From NCBI GenBank assembly GCA_002869845.2, contig NEWS02000003.1:75607-139606 (forward strand): 64,000 nucleotides of DNA. The letters run 5' to 3'. A model generated the notes under the pieces. It did not search any database. It was not told the DNA's origin and saw only the letters and a list, made by a program, of their open reading frames with translations. The position numbers and the translations under genes were made by a program. This DNA is from Nitrospira sp. CG24B (GTDB taxonomy: Bacteria > Nitrospirota > Nitrospiria > Nitrospirales > Nitrospiraceae). This document shows positions 52,049-61,638 of the stretch, one piece after another (within the stretch, counting starts at the first letter, position 1; every line of letters begins with the position of its first letter).

Positions 52049-54340
52049 ATGAAGGATGTCGACCGTCTTGCCATGCGCACTGTGTTTTGGATAATCCCCC
52101 TCCTTACGGTAGGAATTTTTGTCCTAGACCTGTTGACGCCGGTCGGCGTGGCGGTGTCGATTTTGTATCTCATTCCACTGCTGTTGACGTATCCATCTCC
52201 CCGCACTAGGGATCCGCTCTACTTCTCTGCTGTAGCCACGGTGCTCATCTGGGCGGACGTTCTGCTGAAACCGGCTGGTCTTCCGATTCCCTACGCATTG
52301 TTCAACCGTACGTTAGGTATGATGGTCATCTGGGTCATCGCCATCGGGCTGATTCGGTATAAGCGAACCCAGCACGAGTTGAAATCTGCACGGATTGAGC
52401 AGGCCCATGCCGAAGATCTGATGATGGAGGCGCAAGAGGCCCGCTACTATGCGGATAGGGAGGCGGTGCGTGCCGTGGTCGGTCGTGAAGCAGCTGAAGA
52501 GCAGCTTCTGGTCAGCCAACTCAGGCTGGAGAGCATCATTGAATCCGCGATGGACGCAATCATCACAGTGGATGAGGATCAGAAAGTTGTGTTGTTCAAC
52601 CAGGCGGCCGAACATCTGTTCGGCTGTTCCACTCGAGAAGCCATCGGGCAGACGCTCGATCGATTCTTGCCGACACGCTTCCGAGACGCCCATCGTCATC
52701 ATGTCCACGATTTCGGGCAAGCCGGTGTCACGAGCCGGAAGATGGGCAAACTCGGTACCGTGATGGGGTTCCGCTCGAACGGAGAGGAGTTTCCGATTGA
52801 AGCCGCGATCTCGCATATTGTTGTGGAGAGGAAGACCTACTATACCGTCATTCTCCGGGACATCACCGAACGAAAACGGGCTGAACACTCTCACCAAGAG
52901 AGCCAGCGGCAACTCGCCACCTTGATCAGCAATCTCCCAGGCTTCGTCTATCGGAGTCGGAACGATCGTAACTGGACATTCGAGTATCTCAGTGAGGGCG
53001 TGTCAGATTTGACTGGATATCCCGTCGAGGACTATCTCGTACAGCGAACGATCTCGTACGGTGCCAATACCCATCCAGGGGACCGTGAGCGCATCTGGCA
53101 GGAGGTTCAGACGGCCGTGGGGCAGCATCGCCCGTTCGAGATGACCTACCGAGTCCTGACCAAATCAGGCGAGGTCAAATGGGTTTGGGAACGGGGTGAA
53201 GGCATTTACGCTCAGGACGGCACACTCAATTATTTGGAAGGGTTCGTCACCGACATCACTGAACGCAAGCGAGCCGAACACTTGTTACGGCAAAGTGAAG
53301 AACGCTACCGACGCCTGATCACCATTTCGCCCTATGCGATCTTAGTGCATCGAGGCGACCACATCATCTTTGCCAATGATCAAGCCATCAAGCTGTTCGG
53401 AGCGGTGAAGGCCGAGGAGATCCTCGAAAAGTCACCGATGGACCTGTTCCATCCTGATTATCACGTCGTCATTCGAGAGCGAATCCATGAACTGCTTGAA
53501 GGCAGAGTACAACTGCCCATGCTCGAGGAACAAATCATGACGCTCGATGGGAGGGCGATTGACGTCGAGGTCAGTACGGCGCGGTTTGTGGATGAAGAAG
53601 GTCCGGCTATCTTGGCTATGCTCCGAGATATCAGTGAGCGGAAACGACTGCAGGAACAATTGCGTAAGACCGAGCGGATCGCAGAACTGGGTACGCTAGC
53701 TTCCGGCATGGCCCACGAAATCGGGACACCGATGAACGTCATTCTCGGCCGTGCTGAATATCTGATGGACCGTGTGACGGAAGAACCAGTGAAAAAAGGG
53801 CTTCAAACCATTGTCACGCAGGTTGAGCGAATTACGAAGGTGATGAATCAGTTGCTGACGTTCGCGCGACGCAACGCCCCGGAGCGGTGCCCCCTGGACC
53901 TTCGAGGAACGATAGAAGCCGGCATGGAGTTGTTTCAGGAACGTCTCGCGCGAAGTCAGATCCAGGTGGAGCTGGCGTTGGCCGATAACTGTCCGAGGGC
54001 GCTGGCCGATCCGGATCAGATGAGCCAGGTCTTCATCAATCTCGTGATGAACGCCGTGCATGCTATGCCGGACGGCGGAACTCTACGAATCGGCCTGGCG
54101 CCGGAGAAACACATGGTGAAACTCACGATAGCCGATACGGGCCATGGCATTCCCCGGGATGTGGTCGAGAAAGTCTTCGAGCCGTTCTTTACGACGAAAG
54201 AATTCGGTCAGGGAACAGGATTGGGACTGACCGTGGTCAAGGGCATCATCGAAGAACATCAGGGCTCCATCGTTGTTGAGAGTGGAGAAGGGAAGGGCAC
54301 GACGTTTACAATTTTGCTTCCGCAAGCTGACAGCCAGTGA
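52049..54340 (+). CDS. Multi-PAS membrane histidine kinase
   Basis: A 763-residue kinase. The N-terminus has three transmembrane helices (WIIPLLTVGIFVLDLLTPVG, VAVSILYLIPLLLTY, TLGMMVIWVIAIGLI), a coiled coil (about 100-150), then three PAS domains (about 155-275, 285-415, 420-540), the first with MDAIITVDEDQKVVLFNQAAEHLFG. The H box is ASGMAHEIGTPMNVI with Thr-Pro after HEIG. The ATPase domain has NLVMNAVHAMPDGG, DTGHGIPRD and GTGLGLTVV. This is the NtrB-like HisKA group that partners sigma-54 regulators, in keeping with the gene just upstream. Confidence 0.94.
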   Translation: MKDVDRLAMRTVFWIIPLLTVGIFVLDLLTPVGVAVSILYLIPLLLTYPSPRTRDPLYFSAVATVLIWADVLLKPAGLPIPYALFNRTLGMMVIWVIAIGLIRYKRTQHELKSARIEQAHAEDLMMEAQEARYYADREAVRAVVGREAAEEQLLVSQLRLESIIESAMDAIITVDEDQKVVLFNQAAEHLFGCSTREAIGQTLDRFLPTRFRDAHRHHVHDFGQAGVTSRKMGKLGTVMGFRSNGEEFPIEAAISHIVVERKTYYTVILRDITERKRAEHSHQESQRQLATLISNLPGFVYRSRNDRNWTFEYLSEGVSDLTGYPVEDYLVQRTISYGANTHPGDRERIWQEVQTAVGQHRPFEMTYRVLTKSGEVKWVWERGEGIYAQDGTLNYLEGFVTDITERKRAEHLLRQSEERYRRLITISPYAILVHRGDHIIFANDQAIKLFGAVKAEEILEKSPMDLFHPDYHVVIRERIHELLEGRVQLPMLEEQIMTLDGRAIDVEVSTARFVDEEGPAILAMLRDISERKRLQEQLRKTERIAELGTLASGMAHEIGTPMNVILGRAEYLMDRVTEEPVKKGLQTIVTQVERITKVMNQLLTFARRNAPERCPLDLRGTIEAGMELFQERLARSQIQVELALADNCPRALADPDQMSQVFINLVMNAVHAMPDGGTLRIGLAPEKHMVKLTIADTGHGIPRDVVEKVFEPFFTTKEFGQGTGLGLTVVKGIIEEHQGSIVVESGEGKGTTFTILLPQADSQ

Positions 54341-54473
54341 CTTCTATCTCCTGTGGCATCCCGCGACAGCTGATCCATCCTTGACTGTGGTTTTTCTCAT
54401 CAGGCGAGGCATCTGTATTCCTCATCATGGCTTGATTTTCAAGGAATTAGCCCTACTGCTGTTCCCCTTCTCA

Positions 54474-54489
54474 TGGCATACCTCTTGCC
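54474..54489 (+). promoter_or_regulatory. Sigma-54-type -24/-12 promoter
   Basis: TGGCAT-ACCTC-TTGCC matches the consensus TGGCAY-N5-TTGC exactly. It lies 59 bases before the receiver gene's ATG at 54548 and inside the N-terminal extension of the track ORF 54473..54937. This shows that the longer start is wrong. Confidence 0.75.
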
Positions 54490-54547
54490 AATTAGCCAAC
54501 CTAAGAGTGTGCGAAAGACCGGATGGGGGCCGGAGAGGATGTTGCGT

Positions 54548-54937
54548 ATGACGAAGGGAAAAGCCGCAGTGTTGCTGATCGTCGAGGATGACCGTGAAAT
54601 GCGCAGTCTGCTATGCGATGAATTTTGCGGAACAGGATATCAGTTGCGTGAAGCAAGGGATGGGGACGAAGCCTTTCTGGCGGTCCTACAGTCCGTGCCT
54701 GATCTGATTTTGACGGATCTACGGATGCCGGCAGGAGGAGATGATTACATCAGCCGGTTGAGGACCGTGGCACCCAGGTGTCCCATCGTTGTCATCACGG
54801 GATTCGGCGATGCGGTATTGAAAGCTCAGGTATTGAAAGCAGGAGCGAACGCGTACTTTGACAAGCCCGTCCGTGTTGCCGAGCTGAAGGCTTGTGTGCA
54901 ACAATTGCTCGACCATAGACCCGGAGCTGAGAGCTGA
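54548..54937 (+). CDS. Single-domain response regulator
   Basis: The start at ATG 54548, behind GGAGAGG, gives 129 residues: one receiver domain with EDDREM, phospho-acceptor Asp57 ([12 protein letters not shown]) and [10 protein letters not shown]. There is no output domain. The ORF-track extension to 54473 would translate the sigma-54 promoter. It is followed after 13 bases by a sigma-54 activator without its own receiver, so the pair may act as a split NtrC-type regulator. The [20 protein letters not shown] helix matches receivers of this class. Confidence 0.9.
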   Translation: MTKGKAAVLLIVEDDREMRSLLCDEFCGTGYQLREARDGDEAFLAVLQSVPDLILTDLRMPAGGDDYISRLRTVAPRCPIVVITGFGDAVLKAQVLKAGANAYFDKPVRVAELKACVQQLLDHRPGAES

Positions 54938-54950
54938 CGGCATAGGCCGT

Positions 54951-56360
54951 ATGCTCTTCATCTCGAGAAATGAGCCCGCTTTGTGTGACTCAGAACGCCT
55001 TGACGGACCACGACAGACGGATCCCATCGTTGCCGCTCGAATCGAAGCGATCAAGCAGTTAGCAGAGGGACTCTCGGACCGCGTGGCGGTGATGGACTCC
55101 TCATTCAACGTCGTCTACGCGAACGAGGCAGCCTGGGCTGTCGACCAGACTCACACACCTCGCCGACTTCACGCCAAATGCTATGAAGCGTTTGCGCATC
55201 GGACCGACCCTTGCGGGACCTGTCCGGCCATAAGGGTATTTGAGGCCCCCGAGGTCCAGTGCGTATCTTGTTCCAGCGGAGGAGATGGCACGGCCTGCGG
55301 GATGCAACAAGCCTTTCCCTTAGCGGATGGGCAGGGAACGGTGGCCTCCATGCTGGTGCTCTTTCATCCCACACTGAAGTCTCATAGTCGAGCAACGCCA
55401 GAGGATTCCACCGGTCAGGCGGGAAGCGACGGGCTAGGGGATTTGATCGGTCGAAGTTCCGCCATGCGGCAGCTGTTCGACATGACTCGTCTTGTGGCGG
55501 ACAGTTCGGCGACCGTCCTCATACAAGGGGAGAGCGGAACGGGTAAAGAAATCCTGGCGAGAACGATTCATGTGCTCAGCAGCCGGAAAGATCAGCCGTT
55601 CGTCGTCGTCGATTGCGGATCCCTGCCAGAGACACTACTCGAAAGTGAACTGTTCGGGCATGTGAAGGGCGCCTTCACCGGGGCGGTCGCCAATAAGCGT
55701 GGGCTCTTCGAAGAGGCAGACGGCGGGACCATCTTTCTCGATGAGATCGCCGATACCACGCCGACCTTTCAAGCGAAGCTGCTTCGAGTCCTGCAAGAGG
55801 GCGAGATCAAGCCCGTGGGTGGAACCAGGTCGCTGAAGATCCATGCGCGGGTCCTCTCTGCCTCGAACAAAGATCTGGCCGAACTGGTGAAGGCCAAAAC
55901 GTTTCGGCAGGATCTGTACTATCGACTCGCCGTGTTGCCTCTCTATTTGCCGGCTCTCCGGGAACGGCGAGACGACATCCCGCTGTTAGTCCGGCACTTC
56001 GTTGCTGCTTCGTGCGCTCGACATCATCAACCGGTTCGGCAGGTCGCCGAGCGAACGATGAGGACGTTGCGCGACGCTCCGTGGCCCGGCAATGTCCGAC
56101 AATTGCAGCATTACGTCGAACGGGCCGTGGTGACGACCGCCGGGCCGTGGCTCGTGTGTGATGATCTCCTCGATGTTGGCACCGCTGACGAGCACGAGAG
56201 CTTACGGTCAACGTCGCGGGGGGTGGTTGCCCAGGCTGAGCGCACGCGAATCGTTGACGCGCTAGAAAAGACTGCCGGAAACCGATTGAAAGCCGCCAAG
56301 TTGCTCAAGATCAGCCGAGCGAGTCTCTATAACAAACTTCGTGCCTATAGCATCGAATAG
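54951..56360 (+). CDS. PAS-containing sigma-54-dependent transcriptional activator
   Basis: The ATG at 54951 lies after the upstream stop and gives 469 residues; the track start overlaps the receiver gene. The N-terminal PAS-type domain (about 40-150) has a cysteine cluster ([18 protein letters not shown], then [14 protein letters not shown]) that could hold Fe-S or heme, or sense redox. The AAA+ domain has [15 protein letters not shown], an intact GAFTGA loop and [12 protein letters not shown]. The Fis-like HTH is [20 protein letters not shown]. It is likely co-transcribed with the receiver from the sigma-54 promoter, giving autoregulation. Confidence 0.93.
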   Translation: MLFISRNEPALCDSERLDGPRQTDPIVAARIEAIKQLAEGLSDRVAVMDSSFNVVYANEAAWAVDQTHTPRRLHAKCYEAFAHRTDPCGTCPAIRVFEAPEVQCVSCSSGGDGTACGMQQAFPLADGQGTVASMLVLFHPTLKSHSRATPEDSTGQAGSDGLGDLIGRSSAMRQLFDMTRLVADSSATVLIQGESGTGKEILARTIHVLSSRKDQPFVVVDCGSLPETLLESELFGHVKGAFTGAVANKRGLFEEADGGTIFLDEIADTTPTFQAKLLRVLQEGEIKPVGGTRSLKIHARVLSASNKDLAELVKAKTFRQDLYYRLAVLPLYLPALRERRDDIPLLVRHFVAASCARHHQPVRQVAERTMRTLRDAPWPGNVRQLQHYVERAVVTTAGPWLVCDDLLDVGTADEHESLRSTSRGVVAQAERTRIVDALEKTAGNRLKAAKLLKISRASLYNKLRAYSIE

Positions 56361-57064
56361 CTTGTTGGTTGTCCTCGTCCAGCTCTTTCTTCAGGTCATA
56401 GCTCTCCACGTATCTCAATAGTCTACTCCATTGAAACTCTGGATAACGGTCCGGATGCCTGCCGGAGTTGTGTAGAACCTGCGTTTCAGCTCCTGGTATT
56501 TGGCCGGACAGAGCTGAATATGAAGATTGTCCCGCGTGTGTTCCTTTTCGCCTTTCTTTCGCGGACGGACGTCTATGGCCGTGGACAGTATAAGTGGATG
56601 ATATCTAAACGATCGAGCGAGATCTCCCTTGCGATTGTCCAAACTGATGGATTGCGTTGGGCACTCCAAAAAGACGCTGATACTCGATATGAACCTCCCA
56701 TCGTCGCTCTTCACACGCGAATAATTCGTTGGAGAGACCGCGAACAAGCATGGCACGAACGTTGCGGTTGTCAGAAGCATAGACAGAGGTCTGGCTCTGT
56801 CTGAGTTAGCTAGTGATTCGCCCTGTCAGTAGTTAGCTCCATTCGCTCGGGAGCGAGCGGTTGTCCTGACCGCTACGTGCCAGCGATGAGGGGGTCACAG
56901 GTGAGAGTGGCCCCCCCGTTTTCTATACGGTCTGGGCCAGCGCATGGCACACATGGATTGGGTGCGAAGCAACATGCAAGGCGATAGGAAACTATCTCTT
57001 GTACATGACTGCCGGTGGGTGTCGGACACGCCGTGAAAGCCGTCCGTTGGGAAAGAAGAGACGC
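56361..57064. other. Non-coding stretch before the 2OG oxygenase
   Basis: About 700 bases. The two overlapping ORFs here (56415..56780 minus, 56520..56804 plus) show no family pattern and no ribosome-binding site. Only the hairpin at 56890 can be supported. Confidence 0.5.
56890..56924 (+). terminator. Hairpin with T-tract, possible terminator
   Basis: GGGGGTCAC pairs with GTGGCCCCC (one G-T pair) around a short loop and is followed by CCGTTTTCT. It would stop rightward transcription from the sigma-54 regulator operon. Confidence 0.5.
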
Positions 57065-57922
57065 ATGCCGAGGGTCAGCCCTGTGGCCGACATGGAAAGC
57101 AATCTTGTAGAAGCTGTCGAGGGGGTGGATCGCTTTCTCCTTCATCAAGCCTATTGGGATCAGAACGAGTTTCTGTTGTTGGAACAGTTTATCCCGCCGT
57201 CGGTCGTCAAGCCCTGCCTATGCGAGATCGAACAGCTCAGTAGTGAAGTTCATCGGAATTATGTGCCGGGCCATAAGCAGGGAGGCAGCGTCAGCTCCTA
57301 CGTCATTCGTGAAAAAGCGCCGGCGATTGTGGCGTTGTATCGGTCGCCTGCACTCCGGACGTTCCTCAGCCGGCTGGTCGACGCTCCCCTCATGCTCTGC
57401 CCCGAAGACGATCCGCATGCCTGCGCGTTGTATTACTACACAAAACCCGGCGACCACATCGGCTTTCACTATGACACGTCCTACTACAAAGGCGCTCGCT
57501 ATACGGTTCTCATCGGCCTAGTCGAGCAATCCGAGCATTGCCGGTTGGTGGCACGGGTGCATAAGGGTAAGGCTCCCACCGAGATCAGTGAAACCCGCAT
57601 CCCAATGGAGCCGGGAACGATGGTGGTCTTCAACGGCGACAAACTCTGGCATGCCGTCACACCGCTTGGTGCTCACGAACGGCGGGTGATCTTGACGCTG
57701 CAATACGTGACGGATCAGCGGATGGGGCCGCTCAAGAAACTGTTTTCCAACATGAAGGATGCGTTTGCCTACTTCGGGCCGGCCGCGCTGATGCACCGGC
57801 CCAAGGCGAAGCAGGCCTCGATCAACGATCGCGTGATGATCCGAGCCGACATGATGACCGATCATCCGACGCTGCAATTTCTCGCGGGAGTATGGAGTGC
57901 ATCTCTCAATCGCGATTCCTGA
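57065..57922 (+). CDS. 2-oxoglutarate/Fe(II)-dependent oxygenase-like protein
   Basis: The ATG at 57065 gives 285 residues. The iron-binding facial triad is visible as HIGFHYDTSYY (HxD) and LWHAVTPLG (distal His), with the 2OG-binding Arg in HERRVILTLQYV. This is the double-stranded beta-helix pattern of the 2OG-Fe(II) oxygenase superfamily. The N-terminal 100 residues (FLLLEQFIPPSVVKPCLCEIEQL) resemble phytanoyl-CoA- or prolyl-hydroxylase-like starts. The C-terminal 60 residues are basic. Substrate unknown. It has no operon partner. The track start at 56999 lacks a ribosome-binding site. Confidence 0.82.
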   Translation: MPRVSPVADMESNLVEAVEGVDRFLLHQAYWDQNEFLLLEQFIPPSVVKPCLCEIEQLSSEVHRNYVPGHKQGGSVSSYVIREKAPAIVALYRSPALRTFLSRLVDAPLMLCPEDDPHACALYYYTKPGDHIGFHYDTSYYKGARYTVLIGLVEQSEHCRLVARVHKGKAPTEISETRIPMEPGTMVVFNGDKLWHAVTPLGAHERRVILTLQYVTDQRMGPLKKLFSNMKDAFAYFGPAALMHRPKAKQASINDRVMIRADMMTDHPTLQFLAGVWSASLNRDS

Positions 57923-58161
57923 GGCGCAGGTGGTTGAAGCCCGGACTTTGCTACGCATAGTCCGGATGGCGCCGGCCTGCGATGTAGAGGCCGATGAATA
58001 GGGGGCGGCGTACGTCCATGGCTCTTGTGCTCAGGAGTCGATTGGGTAGGCGCGGAATCGATTATTCACCAAGCTGACGCCTCGGGCCGGAGGGTGTCCG
58101 TCAGCTGAGCGCTCGAAGGAGGGCCGTGCTTCTCGATGCATAACCAGGGAGGGGGAGTATC

Positions 58162-58848
58162 ATGCAGGTTCAGAAGAGCAGGAGAAATATCGGATCGTGG
58201 TCTGTTGCAGTGTCACTCGCCGCAGCGTTCGCCCTGAGTAGTGTGGGAACGGCCTTGGCTGAAGATACGACCACAACAGGAAACCGCGTATTCTTTCGTG
58301 GAGGCTATGGACAGATGCTGAGTGATCGGGCTGGTGAGTTTATCACCGACGTCCATGGAGCCGGCGGTAAGAATGATGGAACCGGGGGCTATTACATCGG
58401 CGGTGGCGCGGAGCTCATGGTCACCAAGGATCTGTGGGGTATGCTGCCAGGTGTCGCGCTTGTGGGCGAGATCGGATTGGAATTCAAGCGATGGAGTTCC
58501 AGCAGTGTCGTGAGCGGAGAAGCCCTGACGCCTGTCAGCAATTTTACTCCGGCCAAGGTGCAGATGACCATGTTGACGGCAAGCGTCGCGCCGAAAGTGA
58601 AGTTCCGGCAGGGGACCGATTTCCAACCTTGGATCATTCCGGCCGGGTTGGATTTCCACGTCATCAGCCCAACGTCGAGTCAGATCAATTACTTGGACAT
58701 CGGGGTTCAGTTTGGTGGGGGTGCTGAGTTTCGCCTGTGGAAGGAGCTGTGGCTGGGTCTCGACAGCCGATTCCATCTGGCCTCCAATCAAACCAACACG
58801 GTGAATAATTTCTGGACTGCCGGCATCTATGGGGCAATCGGCTTCTAA
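58162..58848 (+). CDS. Outer-membrane beta-barrel-like protein
   Basis: A 228-residue protein with a signal peptide (SVAVSLAAAFALSSVGTALA, cleaved before EDTTT). The mature part has alternating amphipathic strands (RVFFRGGYGQML, GGYYIGGGAELMV, VALVGEIGLEFKRW, DIGVQFGGGAEFRLW) ending in an aromatic terminal IYGAIGF, typical of BamA-recognised barrels. GGGAGGGGGAG precedes the ATG. An intrinsic terminator follows, so it is probably monocistronic. No specific porin or enzyme family is recognised. Confidence 0.8.
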   Translation: MQVQKSRRNIGSWSVAVSLAAAFALSSVGTALAEDTTTTGNRVFFRGGYGQMLSDRAGEFITDVHGAGGKNDGTGGYYIGGGAELMVTKDLWGMLPGVALVGEIGLEFKRWSSSSVVSGEALTPVSNFTPAKVQMTMLTASVAPKVKFRQGTDFQPWIIPAGLDFHVISPTSSQINYLDIGVQFGGGAEFRLWKELWLGLDSRFHLASNQTNTVNNFWTAGIYGAIGF

Positions 58849-58900
58849 AGAGCGTGATGGCGACTACCTGACATTTATCGTCTCCATTGGTTCCTACTTC

Positions 58901-58934
58901 GCAGGGAGCCGCGAAACGGCTCCCTGCTCTTACC
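58901..58934 (+). terminator. Intrinsic terminator after the beta-barrel gene
   Basis: GCAGGGAGCCG (58901-58911) and CGGCTCCCTGC (58917-58927) pair perfectly over 11 bp with loop CGAAA, followed by TCTTACC. The T-tract is short. Confidence 0.75.
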
Positions 58935-58980
58935 CCCGCCCTACCAGGCGGGAACCTCTCGCGTATGTAAAGGAGTTTCA

Positions 58981-59703
58981 ATGTCCATCCCTGAACAAGC
59001 CCCAGCGCCCCAGGCACCCACACGCCAATATGTGAACTTCGTCTTTTATAAAGTCGACCCAGCCTGGCGGCGTTTGCCGGAGGATATGCGCACCCAGGGT
59101 AAACAGGAGTTCCTCCGGGCCGTGGAAGACTACAACGGCAAAGTCCTGGTGGTACCCTATTCCACCATCGGTATCCGGGGAGATTGCGACTTTATGCTCT
59201 GGCGCATCAGCTATGACCTGGACCTCTTCCAAGACATGAGCGCCAAGATCCTCGCCTCCGGCCTCGGACAGTATCTCTCCACCCCCTATTCTTATCTCGC
59301 GATCACGAAGCGCTCGGTCTACGTGGACCATCACACCCACGCGGGACAGGAAGGGAAACGGCTGACGGTGGTGCCAGGGAAGAGCAAATATAACTTCGTG
59401 TATCCATTTCTAAAGACGCGCGAGTGGTTCCTGCTCACGAAGGCGGCGCGACAGGGCATGATGGATGAGCATATCGAAGTGGGCCATCGGTTTCCGTCCG
59501 TGAAGCTGAATACGGCCTATTCGTTTGGGTTGGATGATCAGGAATGGGTGGTGGCGTTTGAAAGCGATAAGCCGGAAGACTTTCTGGAACTCGTGATGGC
59601 GCTACGCGAAACGGAGGGCTCACGCTACACGCTGCGTGACACGCCGATTTTCACCTGCGTTCGCAAGAGTCTCAAAGAAACGCTCGACACGCTCGGCGGC
59701 TGA
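58981..59703 (+). CDS. Chlorite dismutase/HemQ-family heme protein
   Basis: A 240-residue cytoplasmic protein of the Cld/HemQ/Dyp-related fold. It has KSKYNFVYPFLKTREWFLL, close to the YPxxK element of HemQ with its catalytic tyrosine, and MMDEHIEVGHRFPSVKLN with the proximal heme His. SFGLDDQEWVVAFESDKPEDFLELV follows. There is no signal peptide, unlike the periplasmic Nitrospira chlorite dismutase. The Arg or Gln expected at the distal site is not evident (LNTAYSFG). Coproheme decarboxylation is the likeliest family role, but a variant activity is possible. It is followed by a Rieske oxygenase after 14 bases. Confidence 0.85.
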   Translation: MSIPEQAPAPQAPTRQYVNFVFYKVDPAWRRLPEDMRTQGKQEFLRAVEDYNGKVLVVPYSTIGIRGDCDFMLWRISYDLDLFQDMSAKILASGLGQYLSTPYSYLAITKRSVYVDHHTHAGQEGKRLTVVPGKSKYNFVYPFLKTREWFLLTKAARQGMMDEHIEVGHRFPSVKLNTAYSFGLDDQEWVVAFESDKPEDFLELVMALRETEGSRYTLRDTPIFTCVRKSLKETLDTLGG

Positions 59704-59717
59704 CGCCACAGAACTGC

Positions 59718-60758
59718 ATGCTCGAAGGCTTCTGGTACATTGCCGGGGAAAGTGCTGCGGTCAGGGACGGGCGGCCGTTGGCGTCGGTGCTCTGCAATCA
59801 ACCATTAGTGCTGTTTCGGGATGGCCAGGGTCGTGCCCATGCGTTAGAAAATCGCTGTCCCCACAAAGGCGTGCCGCTCTCGTCGGCCCGGCAGGAAGGG
59901 GATTCCTTGCGTTGCCCTTTTCACGGGTGGCGCTTTATCTCTTCCGGTGAGTGTGTAGAAGTACCGGCCATAGGCAACGTGGCGCATCCATCACTGGCCT
60001 CGGCCTGCGTGAGGACTTTTCCAGCGGAGGAACAGGACGGGTGGGTGTGGGTCTATATCGGGAACGACCAATGCCCAAAGCCTTCGACTCCACCACCGTC
60101 GTTGCCGGTGCCCGCTGATGGGAGTCCAATGGTCTCCGTGCGCGAGTCCGCCGAGGCCAACGTCCGGTGGGATTTCGCCGTGGATAGTCTCATGGATCCC
60201 GCCCATGTCCCCTTCGTGCACAACAATTATTTCCGGCGGCGCGAGGCGGCCAAGAGAAAGGAAAAAGTGTTCACGCGACTGCCACTGGGGTTTCGCACCA
60301 TCTCGCAGAACGTCCTGCTGCCGGACACGTTTATCTTTCGCGCCTTGTCTCCGAGGCTGGGCTCGGCCACGACCACGGTCGATTTCGTCCTGCCCGGCAT
60401 CCATCTGGAACGATGGGAGATCGGCACACGGTTCGCGTCCGTCATGTTGGTGGCCACACCGCTTACGAATGAACGAAGTCGGTTCGACATTTGCGTCGGG
60501 TGGAACTTCTTGCGCGGGCTTCCTGTTGGATGGCAGGTCCGCCGGACCTTGAGGACTATCCTGAGCCAGGACCGGGAAGTGCTGGAATTGCAGGAACAAG
60601 GGTTCGGCCAGAAGGGAAGTATGCTCTTGAACTTAGAATCGGACACATTGGCCGTGTGGTACCGGCGGCTGAAGAGATATCGTTTGGATCAATTGGCCGG
60701 TGTGCCGGATCCACAACATCCGGTTCCTGAGAAGACCACGCTCAGCTGGACCACCTGA
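59718..60758 (+). CDS. Rieske non-heme iron oxygenase
   Basis: A 346-residue protein with a Rieske [2Fe-2S] domain: CPHKG (Cys47, His49) and CPFHGW (Cys66, His69). The catalytic domain has the mononuclear-iron pattern DSLMDPAHVPFVH with Asp and two His. This is the layout of ring-hydroxylating and of PaO/CAO-type oxygenases (LLDPAHVPFVH is typical of the latter). It directly follows the HemQ-like gene, so a tetrapyrrole or heme-like substrate is a reasonable inference. An electron donor is not encoded nearby. Confidence 0.88.
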   Translation: MLEGFWYIAGESAAVRDGRPLASVLCNQPLVLFRDGQGRAHALENRCPHKGVPLSSARQEGDSLRCPFHGWRFISSGECVEVPAIGNVAHPSLASACVRTFPAEEQDGWVWVYIGNDQCPKPSTPPPSLPVPADGSPMVSVRESAEANVRWDFAVDSLMDPAHVPFVHNNYFRRREAAKRKEKVFTRLPLGFRTISQNVLLPDTFIFRALSPRLGSATTTVDFVLPGIHLERWEIGTRFASVMLVATPLTNERSRFDICVGWNFLRGLPVGWQVRRTLRTILSQDREVLELQEQGFGQKGSMLLNLESDTLAVWYRRLKRYRLDQLAGVPDPQHPVPEKTTLSWTT

Positions 60759-61030
60759 TGAGCATGGTCAGCCCGATTGCTAAAAGGTGAAGTCCGTCTG
60801 CCTGTGGGCGCACAACTCACTATCTTGGATGAACCTTAGGGCGGCGATCGGCGCTCCGTCGGTCGCTCCAATCAGGTGGTGGAGACCATTGTTCCAACTC
60901 GACACTTCAGCGTTTCCCTGTCATGCCCCAGTTGCTCGATAGAAACCATCTAAGGATACAGCGCCGTGATTCGACTTGCTGGGTAAGGCAGGACGATTTT
61001 TCCACCCCAGATCGATTAAGATAGCGCTCT

Positions 61031-61507
61031 ATGTATTCCACGCTGATTGTCCTGCATATCCTTGCCGCCATGAGCTGGGTTGGAGGGATGATTTTTCTTT
61101 CTCTGGTTTTGGCTCCCTTGGTCAGAGGGCGGAAAGCCGCGCCGGAATTCATGGCGATGTTTCGATCTGCCGCGCTACGGTTTCGCCCCATCGTCTGGAT
61201 CGCGATGGCGATCCTCTTGATCACTGGGCCGATGTTACTCTCACACCGTGGCCTCAGTGTCATGGCACCGGCTTCATGGCCGGGAATCGTGACCATGAAA
61301 CTGACGTTGGTCGCCCTGTTGTTGTTCCTGACCCTACTCCATGATCTTGTCTTCGGCCCTCAGGTCAGTCGGGTCAGCGCTATCGCAGAATCTCAGCGGA
61401 CGACCGGAGAGCGGGTCATCTTCAAATCTGCTCGCTGGTTGCCACGTCTTTCATTGCTCATCGCACTGGCCGTAGTCGTTGCGGCGGCGCTGCTGGCACG
61501 GTCATAA
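61031..61507 (+). CDS. CopD-like four-helix membrane protein
   Basis: A 158-residue protein with four transmembrane helices: STLIVLHILAAMSWVGGMIF, PIVWIAMAILLITGPMLL, KLTLVALLLFLTLLHDLVFG and LSLLIALAVVVAAALLA. The His in LHILAAMSWVGG and in LLHDLVFGP fits the CopD/heme-binding small membrane family. The function of stand-alone members is not settled (copper handling or electron transfer). No copC or copper pump is nearby. Start at ATG 61031 without a strong ribosome-binding site. Confidence 0.7.
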   Translation: MYSTLIVLHILAAMSWVGGMIFLSLVLAPLVRGRKAAPEFMAMFRSAALRFRPIVWIAMAILLITGPMLLSHRGLSVMAPASWPGIVTMKLTLVALLLFLTLLHDLVFGPQVSRVSAIAESQRTTGERVIFKSARWLPRLSLLIALAVVVAAALLARS

Positions 61508-61638
61508 CGGGATTTGCAGCGAGCTATCTATCGAGCGAGAGCAAGGTCCTACGAAGCAGGACAGGCCCCGCTCCTTGTCCCGTGAAGACGTGTACCTCTC
61601 CACCGCTCATCATGTGACATGGATCAAGCTGGCAAGGG

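Noticed and set aside
56415-56804. Two overlapping ORFs on opposite strands
   Set aside because: Neither has family character or a ribosome-binding site; left as non-coding.
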